Positions 9,244 to 17,136 of a DNA stretch of 64,000 bases are shown here, one piece after another. The notes under the pieces are model-generated. The model did not search any database and was not told where the DNA came from. It saw only the letters and a program-made list of their open reading frames with translations. A program made the translations under genes and the position numbers. Origin of the DNA: Nocardia wallacei (GTDB taxonomy: Bacteria; Actinomycetota; Actinomycetes; Mycobacteriales; Mycobacteriaceae); assembly GCF_014466955.1 (NCBI RefSeq), contig NZ_AP023396.1:3596001-3660000 (forward strand), read 5' to 3'. Within the stretch, counting starts at the first letter, position 1. Every line of letters begins with the position of its first letter.

Positions 9244-10494
9244 GTGACCGGCTCCGCGGCGGTGTCGTGGCCCGCGGAGACGCCGATCGCCGTGGTGGGG
9301 ATCGGGGCCGACGGGTGGTGCGGGCTCGGCGAGGTGAGCCGCGCGGCGGTCGCGGACGCCGACGTGCTGTTCGGGTCGGGACGGCAGCTGGGCCTGGTGC
9401 CGGGCGAGGTGGCGCGGCCGCACCGCATTGCCTGGCCCGTGCCGCTGCTGCCCGCGTTGCCGGAACTGCTCGCCGCGCACCGGGATTCGCGAATCTGCGT
9501 CCTGGCCAGCGGAGATCCCATGTTCTACGGGATCGGCGGGACACTGGCGAAATTGGTTGGGCCCCAAGCGCTGCGGGTGCTGCCGCAGCCCTCGTCGGCG
9601 TCGCTGGCATGCGCGCGACTGGGCTGGAACCTGGCGGAGACACCGGTGGTCAGCGTGGTGGGCCGCCCCCTCGAGACGGTGCTGCCGGACCTGACGGACG
9701 GCCGCCGTATCCTGGTCCTCGTCCCGGACGAAACCACCCCGGCGCGGCTCGCGGAGCTGCTGGCGCGCAATGGTTTCGGTCCGGCGCGGCTCACCGTGCT
9801 GGAACAGCTGGGCGGCCGAGCCGAACGGACCGTCTCCGGGATCGCCGAATCGTGGGCCGAACCGCCGGGCGACCCCCTGAACGTCGTCGCCGTCGACTGC
9901 GCCGCCGACCCCGCGGCCCGGCGCCTGACCAGAATGCCGGGCCTGCCGGACGCGGCCTACGGCGGCGACGGCCAGCTCACCAAGGCGGAGGTTCGGGCCC
10001 TGGCCCTGTCCGCGTTGGCCCCCGCGCCCGGTGAACTGCTGTGGGATGTCGGCGGCGGTTCGGGCACCATCGCCATCGAATGGTGCCGCACGCATCCGGC
10101 CTGCCGCGCGGTGAGTTTCGAACGGTCCGAACCGCGCCGCCGTCAGATCGCCGAAAATGCCGCCGCACTGGGCGTTCCCGGCATCGACGTTCGCGGCGAG
10201 GTGCTCGGCGAACTGCGCGCCACCGATCTCCCGGCCCCCGACGCGATCTTCCTCGGCGGCGGCCTGACCCAGCCGGGCCTGTTCGAAGCCTGCTGGGCCC
10301 GGGTGCGTTCCGGTGGCCGGCTGGTGGCCGACGCCGTCACGGTGGAATCGGAAGCCCTGCTGGTGGGTTGGGCGGCCCACCACGGCGGCGCGCTGCGCAA
10401 GATCCAGATCCAGCGCGCCGAACCCCTGGGCGGATTCACAGCCTGGCGGCCCCAGCTGCCGGTCACCCAGTGGTCGGTGACGAAGAACGGATGA
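9244..10494 (+). CDS. cobL: Precorrin-6Y C5,15-methyltransferase (decarboxylating), CbiE-CbiT fusion
   Basis: A 416-residue bifunctional corrin enzyme. The N-terminal CbiE half (about 15-205) is a tetrapyrrole methylase with AVVGIGADGW at the start and VLASGDPMFYGIGG in the middle. The C-terminal CbiT half (about 225-416) has the SAM motif GELLWDVGGGSGTIAIEW. It adds methyls at C5 and C15 and removes the acetate side-chain carboxyl of precorrin-6Y in the aerobic B12 pathway. Start GTG 9244 is chosen for family length; the frame is open upstream. It is followed by an unrelated exported-protein gene and cobK, whereas mycobacteria have cobM between cobL and cobK. Confidence 0.94.
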   Translation: MTGSAAVSWPAETPIAVVGIGADGWCGLGEVSRAAVADADVLFGSGRQLGLVPGEVARPHRIAWPVPLLPALPELLAAHRDSRICVLASGDPMFYGIGGTLAKLVGPQALRVLPQPSSASLACARLGWNLAETPVVSVVGRPLETVLPDLTDGRRILVLVPDETTPARLAELLARNGFGPARLTVLEQLGGRAERTVSGIAESWAEPPGDPLNVVAVDCAADPAARRLTRMPGLPDAAYGGDGQLTKAEVRALALSALAPAPGELLWDVGGGSGTIAIEWCRTHPACRAVSFERSEPRRRQIAENAAALGVPGIDVRGEVLGELRATDLPAPDAIFLGGGLTQPGLFEACWARVRSGGRLVADAVTVESEALLVGWAAHHGGALRKIQIQRAEPLGGFTAWRPQLPVTQWSVTKNG

Positions 10495-10504
10495 ACCGGC
10501 ACCG

Positions 10505-10520
10505 CCCCCAAACCTGGGGG
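10505..10520 (+). terminator. Small hairpin after cobL
   Basis: CCCCCA and TGGGGG pair across AACC, 11 bases after the cobL stop. The stem is short and no T-run follows. It may reduce read-through into the exported-protein gene, which has its own ribosome-binding site. Confidence 0.3.
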
Positions 10521-10604
10521 TGAACGGTCAACTGTCCAACAGGTATTGTCGGTCTCCGGATTCCGATTCGTTGATCGGACGTTGTTTTCCTGATGGGGAG
10601 ATAG

Positions 10605-11207
10605 ATGAAGTACAAGAAGTTCGCCGCCACCGCGCTGATCGCCATCGCGTCCACCGGTATCGCGGCCGGCACCAGCTACGCGCAGCCCGCCGCCCCGGCT
10701 CCCGGCCAGGTCGAGCAGTCCGCGCCCGCGGTGCAGGGCGAGGACCGCGGCGTCGGCTACGTCACCCAGCTGGACGCCGCCGCCAAGTCCGTCGTGACCA
10801 CCGTGACCGGTGGCGCTTTCACCCTCGACCGCGACGCCAAGGTGGTCAGCCTGACCAACGGTGCGGGCGAGAAGATCATGGAGTACCCGCTGGCCGTGCA
10901 GTCCGGCGACCAGAAGACCGAGGTCGCCGCGGCGATCGACGAGGACGGCCGCCGCCTCACCCTGACCCCCACCGCGGGCTCGGTGGCCCAGGTGAAGGAC
11001 ATCTCCGCGCAGGAGTGGTTCTTCGCGGAGTTGCAGCACGCGTCGCTGGGCGCGGCCGTCGGCGCCGTGATCGGCGCCCTCATCGGCTTCTTCTTCCTCG
11101 GATTCGGCCTCATCCCCGGCGCGCTGATCGGCGCCGTCATCGGCCTGCTGGTGGCGGGCGGCCCGTCGCTGATCGACGCGGGCCAGGCCTACTTCGCGGG
11201 GCAGTAG
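10605..11207 (+). CDS. Exported glycine-zipper protein of unknown function
   Basis: A 200-residue protein. Residues 1-25 form a signal peptide (MKYKKFAATALIAIASTGIA, cleavage likely after TSYA). Residues 35-135 form a beta-rich domain beginning GVGYVTQLDAAAKSVVTTV, and residues 148-190 are hydrophobic with small-residue repeats (GAAVGAVIGALIGFFFLGFG), a glycine zipper able to pack in or on membranes. This is an architecture I associate with Nocardia and Rhodococcus exported proteins; no enzyme function is evident. A clear ribosome-binding site, TGGGGAG, precedes ATG 10605. It lies between cobL and cobK on the same strand, exactly where cobM would be in mycobacteria, and has no obvious link to B12 synthesis. 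Confidence 0.85.
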   Translation: MKYKKFAATALIAIASTGIAAGTSYAQPAAPAPGQVEQSAPAVQGEDRGVGYVTQLDAAAKSVVTTVTGGAFTLDRDAKVVSLTNGAGEKIMEYPLAVQSGDQKTEVAAAIDEDGRRLTLTPTAGSVAQVKDISAQEWFFAELQHASLGAAVGAVIGALIGFFFLGFGLIPGALIGAVIGLLVAGGPSLIDAGQAYFAGQ

Positions 11208-11209
11208 TC

Positions 11210-11947
11210 CTGCAGGTCCTGATTCTCGGCGGCACCCGCGAGGCGCGGGAGCTGGCCGAGATCACCACCGGCGAGCGGGGATTCGAGATCGTCTCCTCGC
11301 TCGCCGGTCGCGTTCGCGCACCCGTGCTGCCCGCAGGTGCGGTGCGGATAGGGGGGTTCGGCGGGATCGACGGCCTGCGCAACTGGCTGGCGGACAATGA
11401 CATTCATGCGGTCGTGGACGCGACCCACCCGTTCGCGGGCACCATGTCCGGCCACGCGGCGGCGGCCGCCGCGGCCGCGGGCATCCCGATCGTGCACCTG
11501 CGCCGCCCCGGCTGGCGGCAGTCACCGGGTGATCGGTGGACCCGAGTCCCGGACCTGAGTGCCGCCGCGAAACTCGTTGCGGCACCGGGCAACAGAGTAT
11601 TTCTCACCATCGGCCGCCAAGGTGTGGGCGCCTTCGCGCAGGCCCCCGACGCCTGGTTCCTGATTCGCGCGATCGACCCGCCCGCGGGGCCGCTGCCGCC
11701 CGATCACGAGATCCTGCTGGCCCGGGGCCCGTTCACCGCCGAGGACGAACTGCGGCTGCTGACCGACCGGCGCATCGACGTCCTGGTCACCAAGGACAGC
11801 GGGGGAGACCTCACGGCCGCCAAACTCACCGCCGCCCGCGCCCGCGAGACGCCGGTCGTGCTGATCGACCGGCCACCGCTGCCGCCGGGCGCGACGACCG
11901 TGGAAACCGTTGCCGCGGCGAGAGACTGGCTACGCGCTCAGGCCTGA
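11210..11947 (+). CDS. cobK: Precorrin-6A reductase
   Basis: A 245-residue NADPH-dependent reductase converting precorrin-6A to dihydro-precorrin-6. Family landmarks are the first strand VLILGGTREARELA, DATHPFAGTMSGHAAAAA near residue 70, and VTKDSGGDLTAAKLTAA near the C-terminus. No ATG, GTG or TTG lies at the expected position. The best start is CTG at 11210, 2 bases after the TAG of the upstream gene and about 9 bases after GCGGGG, giving MQVLILGGT and the usual length of about 244 residues. Translation is therefore probably coupled to the exported-protein gene. The 3' end overlaps the convergent PadR gene by 10 bases. Enzyme identity is strong; the start codon is inference. Confidence 0.88.
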   Translation: MQVLILGGTREARELAEITTGERGFEIVSSLAGRVRAPVLPAGAVRIGGFGGIDGLRNWLADNDIHAVVDATHPFAGTMSGHAAAAAAAAGIPIVHLRRPGWRQSPGDRWTRVPDLSAAAKLVAAPGNRVFLTIGRQGVGAFAQAPDAWFLIRAIDPPAGPLPPDHEILLARGPFTAEDELRLLTDRRIDVLVTKDSGGDLTAAKLTAARARETPVVLIDRPPLPPGATTVETVAAARDWLRAQA

Positions 11948-12480
11948 CGGACCGGCCGGTCCAGCAACGCGGGCAGCCGGTCGAACCACGCCAGCACGGC
12001 GCGTTCGTAGCCGATGCCGAAATCCAGCGTCGCCCGCTTGCACCGCGACATCTCCTCGTCGGTGCTGTCGAGGTATCCGGCCAGGCGCTGCTCGTGGATG
12101 CGGCGATTGGCGTCGATGATCCGGTCCAGGCGCTCGGGCTCCACGAACTCGCCGAATGACAGCGTGAGCAGCAACGGCACCCGGATGGTCTCGGCCCCCG
12201 GGTCGCGGGCGATCCACTCCGCGAACGCTTCCCGTCCCGCGTCGGTGAGCTGGTAGGGGGTGCGGTCGCGCGCGCCCGGCTCACCCTTCTCGACCAGGCC
12301 CGCCTTGTCCATCGAGCCCAGCTCCCGGTACACCTGGCTCTGCGTGATCGTCCAGAAGTCACCGATCCGGTCCTGGGCGAGATTCACCAGATCCCACCCC
12401 GACATCGGCCCCTCGTGCAGAAACCCGAGCAGCGATGCCGCGGTCGAGTTCAGCCCCCGCTTCGACGAGCCCTCGGCCAC
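11938..12480 (-). CDS. PadR-family transcriptional regulator
   Basis: A 180-residue regulator with a PadR winged helix at residues 10-85: AASLLGFLHEGPMSGWDLVN, then ITQSQVYRELGSMDKAGLVE, then the wing PYQLTDAGREAF. A C-terminal helical region (Vir-type dimerisation domain) follows. GTG 12480 was chosen because the upstream extension lacks family character. An AT-rich stretch upstream, read on this strand as TAATATT near 12520, is the only such sequence in the area and may hold the -10 region and an autoregulatory operator. It is convergent with cobK and upstream of the cobIJ terminus. Its ligand and targets are unknown; a role in B12 control is not supported. Confidence 0.85.
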   Translation of the reverse strand: MAEGSSKRGLNSTAASLLGFLHEGPMSGWDLVNLAQDRIGDFWTITQSQVYRELGSMDKAGLVEKGEPGARDRTPYQLTDAGREAFAEWIARDPGAETIRVPLLLTLSFGEFVEPERLDRIIDANRRIHEQRLAGYLDSTDEEMSRCKRATLDFGIGYERAVLAWFDRLPALLDRPVRQA

Positions 12481-12740
12481 ACCAGCCCCTTCCCACGACA
12501 ACCTTCTACATTGGAATATTAGCCGTGCGTCAGCCGGGCCGCAGCGTACCCGGCGCACTGCGTGACGGTGTACCCGTTACGGGCGGTGCCGGAAACTCCG
12601 CACGACGCCGGACCGTCCGGGGGTGACCCGTTCGGGTGGTGCGGGCGGCGTACCCGGCTCGGCCGAGGTGTCGGCGCGGCGGCGGGTGCTCCGGTGCGGG
12701 TCACGGTACCGGACCGGACCCAGCCGGTGCGGGGTGGCGT

Positions 12741-14294
12741 TCAGTGTGTGCCGTATCGGCGTGCGGTGTAGACGCGGGTGCCGGTCGGGGTGTCGAACGC
12801 GGTGGTGGTGGAGGCGCCGACAATGAGCAGCGTGCGCATGTCGACCTCGGCCGGATCGAGGTCGGCGAGCGACACCACGCGGACCGATTCGGCCGGCCCG
12901 CCGACGTCGCGGCCGACGATCACCGGGGTGTCCGGCTTGCGATGCTCGAGCAGCAGGTCCCGCATGGCCGCCACCTGCCAGGTGCGCTGACTGGAGGCCG
13001 GATTGTAGACGGCCAGGGCCATATCGGCGGCGGCGACGGCCGAAATGCGCTGTGCCACTACGTCCCACGGCTTGAGCCGGTCCGACAGCGAGATCATCGC
13101 GAAGTCGTGGCCGAGCGGCGCGCCGACCCGGGCGGCGACCGCGCCGGCGGCCGTCATGCCCGGCAGCACCCGCACCGGGACGTCGCGCCACCGCGGGTCC
13201 GCCGACTCCTCCACAACCGCCGCGGCCATGGCGAATACGCCCGGATCGCCGGAGGACACGACCGCCACCCGGCCGCCGCGCGCGGCCAGATCCAGTGCCA
13301 TGGCCGCGCGTTCGGACTCGACGCGATTGTCGCTGGCGTGCCGCCGCTGCCCGGGTCGCACCGGTACGCGGTCGATATAGGTCGTGTAGCCGACGAGGTC
13401 GGTCGCCTGTGCCAGCGCCGCGGTCACCTCGGGGGTGGTCCACTCGGCCGCGCCCGGCCCCAGGCCCACCACGACGACCTCGCCGGTGGCCTCGGTCGGC
13501 GGGCTGTGCGCCGCACGGCTTCCCGCGACGGCGCTGCCGGGCGGCGACAGCGGGATCTCGGTGGTCGGCGCGGGGCCCGGCACGACAGCGATCGCGAAGT
13601 AGGGCACCTCGGTGTCGTCCACGTCGGCGGCCCGCAGTACACGCTGGCGCTCGCTGCTGGCGCGTTCCACACAATAGGCGTCGGCCAGGCGGCCGGAGTC
13701 GGAAAGAGCTTGGCGCACACCGGGATACGTGCGGCCGAGCTTCATGATGGCCGCGGCCTCGGTGGTGGCGAGACGGCGGGTGAGTTCGTCGGCCGGGAGG
13801 GTGCCGGGCAGCACAGTCAGCACCTGTTCGCCCTCGACCAGCGGGGTGCCCAGCGCGGCCGACGCGGCGCTGACCGAGGTGATGCCGGGAACGATCTCGG
13901 CGTCGAACCGGTCCGCCAGCCGCCGGTGCATATGCATGTAGGAGCTGTAGAACAGCGGGTCACCGGCCGCCAGCAGCGCGACCGTGCGCCCGGCGTCGAG
14001 ATGGGCGGCCAGCAGCGCGGCCGAGCGTTCGTAGAACTCGTCGATGGCGCCTTGGTAGCCGCCGGGATGGTCGGTGGTCTCCGTGGTGACCGGGTAGATC
14101 AGGTGCTCCTCGAGCTGCCCGGGACGCAGGTAGGGCGCCGCGATGCCGCGGGAGATGCTGCGGCCGTGCCGTGCGCTGTGGAACGCGACCACGTCGGCCG
14201 CGCCGATGAGCCGAGCCGCCTTCACCGTCACCAGTTCCGGATCGCCGGGGCCCAGGCCGATACCCCACAGCTTGCCCTTCGCCGTGCCGCTCAT
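12741..14294 (-). CDS. cobIJ: Fused precorrin-2 C20-methyltransferase / precorrin-3B C17-methyltransferase
   Basis: A 517-residue fusion of two tetrapyrrole methylases acting at successive steps of aerobic B12 synthesis. The CobI half (about 1-245) starts [20 protein letters not shown] and has [18 protein letters not shown]. The CobJ half (about 270-517) starts [20 protein letters not shown] and has [15 protein letters not shown]. The linker around 245-270 is Pro/Ala-rich. The same fusion occurs in mycobacteria at about 508 residues. Its ATG overlaps the cobH stop by 4 bases (ATGA), so cobH and cobIJ form a coupled unit. Confidence 0.95.
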   Translation of the reverse strand: MSGTAKGKLWGIGLGPGDPELVTVKAARLIGAADVVAFHSARHGRSISRGIAAPYLRPGQLEEHLIYPVTTETTDHPGGYQGAIDEFYERSAALLAAHLDAGRTVALLAAGDPLFYSSYMHMHRRLADRFDAEIVPGITSVSAASAALGTPLVEGEQVLTVLPGTLPADELTRRLATTEAAAIMKLGRTYPGVRQALSDSGRLADAYCVERASSERQRVLRAADVDDTEVPYFAIAVVPGPAPTTEIPLSPPGSAVAGSRAAHSPPTEATGEVVVVGLGPGAAEWTTPEVTAALAQATDLVGYTTYIDRVPVRPGQRRHASDNRVESERAAMALDLAARGGRVAVVSSGDPGVFAMAAAVVEESADPRWRDVPVRVLPGMTAAGAVAARVGAPLGHDFAMISLSDRLKPWDVVAQRISAVAAADMALAVYNPASSQRTWQVAAMRDLLLEHRKPDTPVIVGRDVGGPAESVRVVSLADLDPAEVDMRTLLIVGASTTTAFDTPTGTRVYTARRYGTH

Positions 14295-14926
14295 TCCTGT
14301 TCGCTCGCAATCGCGTTGAGCGCCGCGGCGGTGATGGCGCTGCCGCCGCGGCGGCCGTGCACGGTCAGGAAGTCCGGGCCGCCGTATTCGGCGAGTGCCT
14401 GCTTGGATTCGGCGGCACCGATGAAGCCGACCGGGATGCCGAGTACCGCCGCCGGTCGCGGCGCACCCGCGTCCAGCAGGTCGAGCAGGTGGAACAGCGC
14501 GGTCGGGGCATTGCCGATCGCGACCACCGCGCCGTCGAGGCGGTCGCGCCAGAGTTCCAGTGCCGCAGCCGATCTCGTGGTCTGCAACGACCGCGCCAGG
14601 TCGGGCACGCGGGGATCGGCGAGCAGGCAGAGCACCTCGTTGTCGGCGGGCAGGCGCTTGCGGGTGACGCCGGACGCGACCATGGTCGCGTCGCACAGGA
14701 TCGGCGCCCCGGCCCGCAGCGCCGCGCGCGCCTGCGCCACCACGTCCGGGCTGTGCGCCACGTCGGCGGCCAGATCGACCTGCCCGCACGCATGGATCAT
14801 CCGCACCACCACCTGTGCGACATCGGCCGGAAAACGGTCCAACTCGGCCTCGGCCCGGATAGTCGCGAACGAGCGCCGGTAGATCTCGGCCCCATCGGTG
14901 AGGTAGCTGGTACGTACATCGGACAT
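14291..14926 (-). CDS. cobH: Precorrin-8X methylmutase
   Basis: A 211-residue CobH/CbiC enzyme that moves the methyl group from C11 to C12, producing hydrogenobyrinate. Recognisable parts are [16 protein letters not shown] near residue 15, [20 protein letters not shown] with the catalytic-type His, [17 protein letters not shown], and [17 protein letters not shown] sequence later ([19 protein letters not shown]), ending near [14 protein letters not shown]. Start ATG 14926 gives [12 protein letters not shown], typical of actinobacterial CobH. It sits 314 bp downstream of cobG and overlaps cobIJ by 4 bases. Confidence 0.95.
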   Translation of the reverse strand: MSDVRTSYLTDGAEIYRRSFATIRAEAELDRFPADVAQVVVRMIHACGQVDLAADVAHSPDVVAQARAALRAGAPILCDATMVASGVTRKRLPADNEVLCLLADPRVPDLARSLQTTRSAAALELWRDRLDGAVVAIGNAPTALFHLLDLLDAGAPRPAAVLGIPVGFIGAAESKQALAEYGGPDFLTVHGRRGGSAITAAALNAIASEQE

Positions 14927-15090
14927 GCCGCCCAGCCTAAGCGGCGCCCCAGTATCCCCGACACGCTCCCCTGAACCCGGCCCGACAAGAGGAAACCCCC
15001 GAACGGGGGCGAACAGCATCCGGTTCGCCCACGCCAGGCGGATTTGCCGAGCGCCCTTTCGGCGCGCTGCGCCCGCGAGTTCGGCGGCGC

Positions 15091-15194
15091 GACCCGGTCG
15101 GCGTGCTGTGCCAGGGGTGCTGGGCGACCGACTCGGCGTGCTGTGCAGGTGGGTGTTGGGCGACCGGTTCGGTGTGCTGTGCCCGGGGGCGAGG
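15091..15194. repeat. Three ~35-bp tandem repeats in the 314-bp cobG-cobH gap
   Basis: Units start near 15091, 15126 and 15162, each reading GACC..GTCGGCGTGCTGTGC or close to it and ending near GTGCTGGGC; a fourth, degenerate TTCGTTGTGCTGTG lies near 15201. The remainder of the gap 14927-15240 shows no gene or clear promoter. The repeats lie in the probable leader between cobG and cobH. Confidence 0.75.
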
Positions 15195-15240
15195 CGGCTG
15201 TTCGTTGTGCTGTGTGCGGGATCTGGCTGTGCGGATCGGG

Positions 15241-16431
15241 TCAGTGTGTGGTGCCGGGTGGGGTGTGGCGGTAGCCGCCGGGCTCGGCGATGACGTCGGT
15301 GACGGGGCCGCGGGGGCGGCCGCAGCGGCGGTCGCAGCCCGACCAGTGCTGGCGGCCAGAGACCACGAGGTCACGCGCGGTGAGGCCGGAGGCGGGCGCG
15401 GTGGCGGCACCGGGCCGGATACGGTTCTCGGCGATCGCGGCGGCCGCGTCGGCACGGACGTCGGTGCGCGACTTGGCGCAGCCGGGCTGCCCGGCGCACG
15501 CGGTCACCAGCAGCCAGGGGGAGTTCGCGTCGAAGATGAGCCCCATCGGCGCGAGCACCCGCAGCACCTGATCGGCGGCCCACTCGTCGAGATCGGCGAG
15601 TACCAGGCTGCGCCACGGCGTGACGTGGATCGGCCGCTCCACCGCGGCGAGGAACTCCGCGGTCCGCGCGGGCAGGCTGCCGAGCGGCACCCCCGCGCCG
15701 AGCGCCACCCGCTCGTCGGACTGGACGAACCAGCCGATCGGAACCTCATGGTGCGCAACGAGTTCCAGCGGTTCGGCGGTGGCCTCGAGTCCCAGACACG
15801 CCGCGACACGGTCCGGCCCGTGCTCGATCTCGTGCAACCGCCACCGATCTCCGCGTAGTCGCTGGAAACCGTGCGCCGCCGCCAGCAGCACCTCGACCGC
15901 GTCCGCGACGGGAATCCGGATGCCGGAGTCACGCCCGCCCAGCACCAACGCGTACCGCTCCTGCGATACCGCGTGGACGCCGAGGTCCCCGCCGAGACCG
16001 CTGACATCGCCGCGCCCGTCGTCGAGCGTGAACAGCACCCGGCCCGGCAACTCCGCCAGTGCGGGACTCGCCCGCAGGCCCGCATCGAGCGCCGGGACCA
16101 GCGCATGCACATCCGTCCGTCCGCCCACCCGGCCCGACAGCGGCGAGGCGACGATATTGCGCACCCGCTCGTGGCCGGGAGCGGGCAGCAGTCCCGCGGC
16201 ATCGAGGCGATCGGCGAGCGCGGCGGCGTCTCGCACCTGCCGCAGCTGCACATTGCCGCGCGAGGTGAGTTCCAGCTGCGCGTCGCCGAGGTCCCGCGCC
16301 GCCGCGGCCAGGACCCGCAACTGATCGGGTCGCAACGCGCCGCCCGGCAGCCGGATGCGGGCCAGCGGCCCGTCGGCGGCCTGATGCAGCCGCAGCACAC
16401 CGGGGCAGGAATCTGGTGCGGAGCGAGTCAT
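15241..16431 (-). CDS. cobG: Precorrin-3B synthase, ferredoxin-dependent [4Fe-4S] type
   Basis: A 396-residue protein related to nitrite/sulfite reductases. It oxidises precorrin-3A with oxygen to make the precorrin-3B lactone, the oxygen-requiring step that marks the aerobic pathway. The ferredoxin-like half-domain near the N-terminus includes [14 protein letters not shown]. The C-terminal cluster cysteines are in [17 protein letters not shown] and [10 protein letters not shown] (C-x5-C and C-x3-C). ATG 16431 is the first start in frame. It is transcribed toward cobH, with the repeat-bearing gap between. Confidence 0.93.
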   Translation of the reverse strand: MTRSAPDSCPGVLRLHQAADGPLARIRLPGGALRPDQLRVLAAAARDLGDAQLELTSRGNVQLRQVRDAAALADRLDAAGLLPAPGHERVRNIVASPLSGRVGGRTDVHALVPALDAGLRASPALAELPGRVLFTLDDGRGDVSGLGGDLGVHAVSQERYALVLGGRDSGIRIPVADAVEVLLAAAHGFQRLRGDRWRLHEIEHGPDRVAACLGLEATAEPLELVAHHEVPIGWFVQSDERVALGAGVPLGSLPARTAEFLAAVERPIHVTPWRSLVLADLDEWAADQVLRVLAPMGLIFDANSPWLLVTACAGQPGCAKSRTDVRADAAAAIAENRIRPGAATAPASGLTARDLVVSGRQHWSGCDRRCGRPRGPVTDVIAEPGGYRHTPPGTTH

Positions 16432-16566
16432 GATTCGTCCAGCCTACGACCCGCGCCGGACGGCGGCGGGTGGGTGTCCGGGCACCGGCGCGTCCGGGCA
16501 ATCGGTTCGGGCGCACGGATAGCCGGACAGTCGTTGCGCCTGCACGCCGGAGCATCCGGCAGCCGG

Positions 16567-16872
16567 TCAGCGTGGACTCTCGTCGTCCTCGTCCCTGGTC
16601 GGGGCCTTCGACGGCGGCGTGAAGTACTCGTCGAGCAGATGTTCCCGTTCGTGGTGGTCGAGACGATCGCGGCGCGAGGCGGACCCGAACGCCAGCAGGC
16701 CGAAGATCGCCACCGCCGCACACACTCCCGCGGCGATGAGCAACAGATCACCCCGATTCCCGGCCGCTGCCACCAAAGCCACAGCTAGCAACGAAACGGC
16801 AATCACCATGCAAACTAATCCTGACCAGGCGGCTACGCGATTCCGCCGGATCCAACCCGACGCATTCGGCAT
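16567..16872 (-). CDS. Small two-helix membrane protein, unknown function
   Basis: A 101-residue protein. After a short basic N-terminus (MPNASGWIRRNRVAAW) come two hydrophobic helices at roughly 17-38 (LVCMVIAVSLLAVALVAAA) and 44-62 (LLLIAAGVCAAVAIFGLLAF). A charged tail with RRDRLDHHEREHLLDEYF follows. Such proteins are common next to mycobacterial and nocardial housekeeping loci, but I recognise no family function. ATG 16872 was preferred to the longer frame, whose extra N-terminus is unlike a membrane protein and overlaps the riboswitch region of cobN. Divergent from cobN. Confidence 0.7.
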   Translation of the reverse strand: MPNASGWIRRNRVAAWSGLVCMVIAVSLLAVALVAAAGNRGDLLLIAAGVCAAVAIFGLLAFGSASRRDRLDHHEREHLLDEYFTPPSKAPTRDEDDESPR

Positions 16873-16979
16873 ATAGCCAGCGTACGCCGCCGCATGTCCG
16901 TGAGAGATGAACGAGCACCACGTCGTTGCAGGTTCGATGCACAGTGCGCCGCCGCGCCGCTCCCGCGTGATCAGCGGTG

Positions 16980-17105
16980 GCGTGAATGCCCTTCGGTCCC
17001 CACGCGGTAGCATCCGGGGGCTCGCCCACCACGAGGAAACCGGTGCAATTCCGGTGCGGTCGCGCCACTGTGACAGTCAGACCCTCCTGGCGGGCACAAC
17101 TGCCG
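16980..17105 (+). promoter_or_regulatory. Cobalamin riboswitch upstream of cobN
   Basis: The conserved core is clear: GAGGAAACCGGTGCAATTCC from 17033, then CCGGTGCGG, then the B12 box GCGCCACTG ending at 17070, followed by TGACAGTCAGACCCTCCTGG. A pyrimidine-rich CCCTCCT at 17082-17088 is complementary to the GAGGAAGG ribosome-binding site at 17122-17129. Control at translation initiation is therefore plausible, with adenosylcobalamin binding hiding the site. The 5' edge is approximate. It is known that such elements repress B12 synthesis genes. Confidence 0.9.
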
Positions 17106-17136
17106 CATGGGCGCGTCACCCGAGGAAGGCCGAACC

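Noticed and set aside
9200..9250. CACTGTGACCGG just before the cobL start resembles the end of a B12 riboswitch
   Set aside because: None of the upstream core (GGAAxCCGGTGxAAxTCCGG) is present, unlike the clear element before cobN.
16436..17013. Longer 148-residue version of the small membrane protein
   Set aside because: The extra N-terminus lacks membrane-protein character and would overlap the riboswitch region of cobN.
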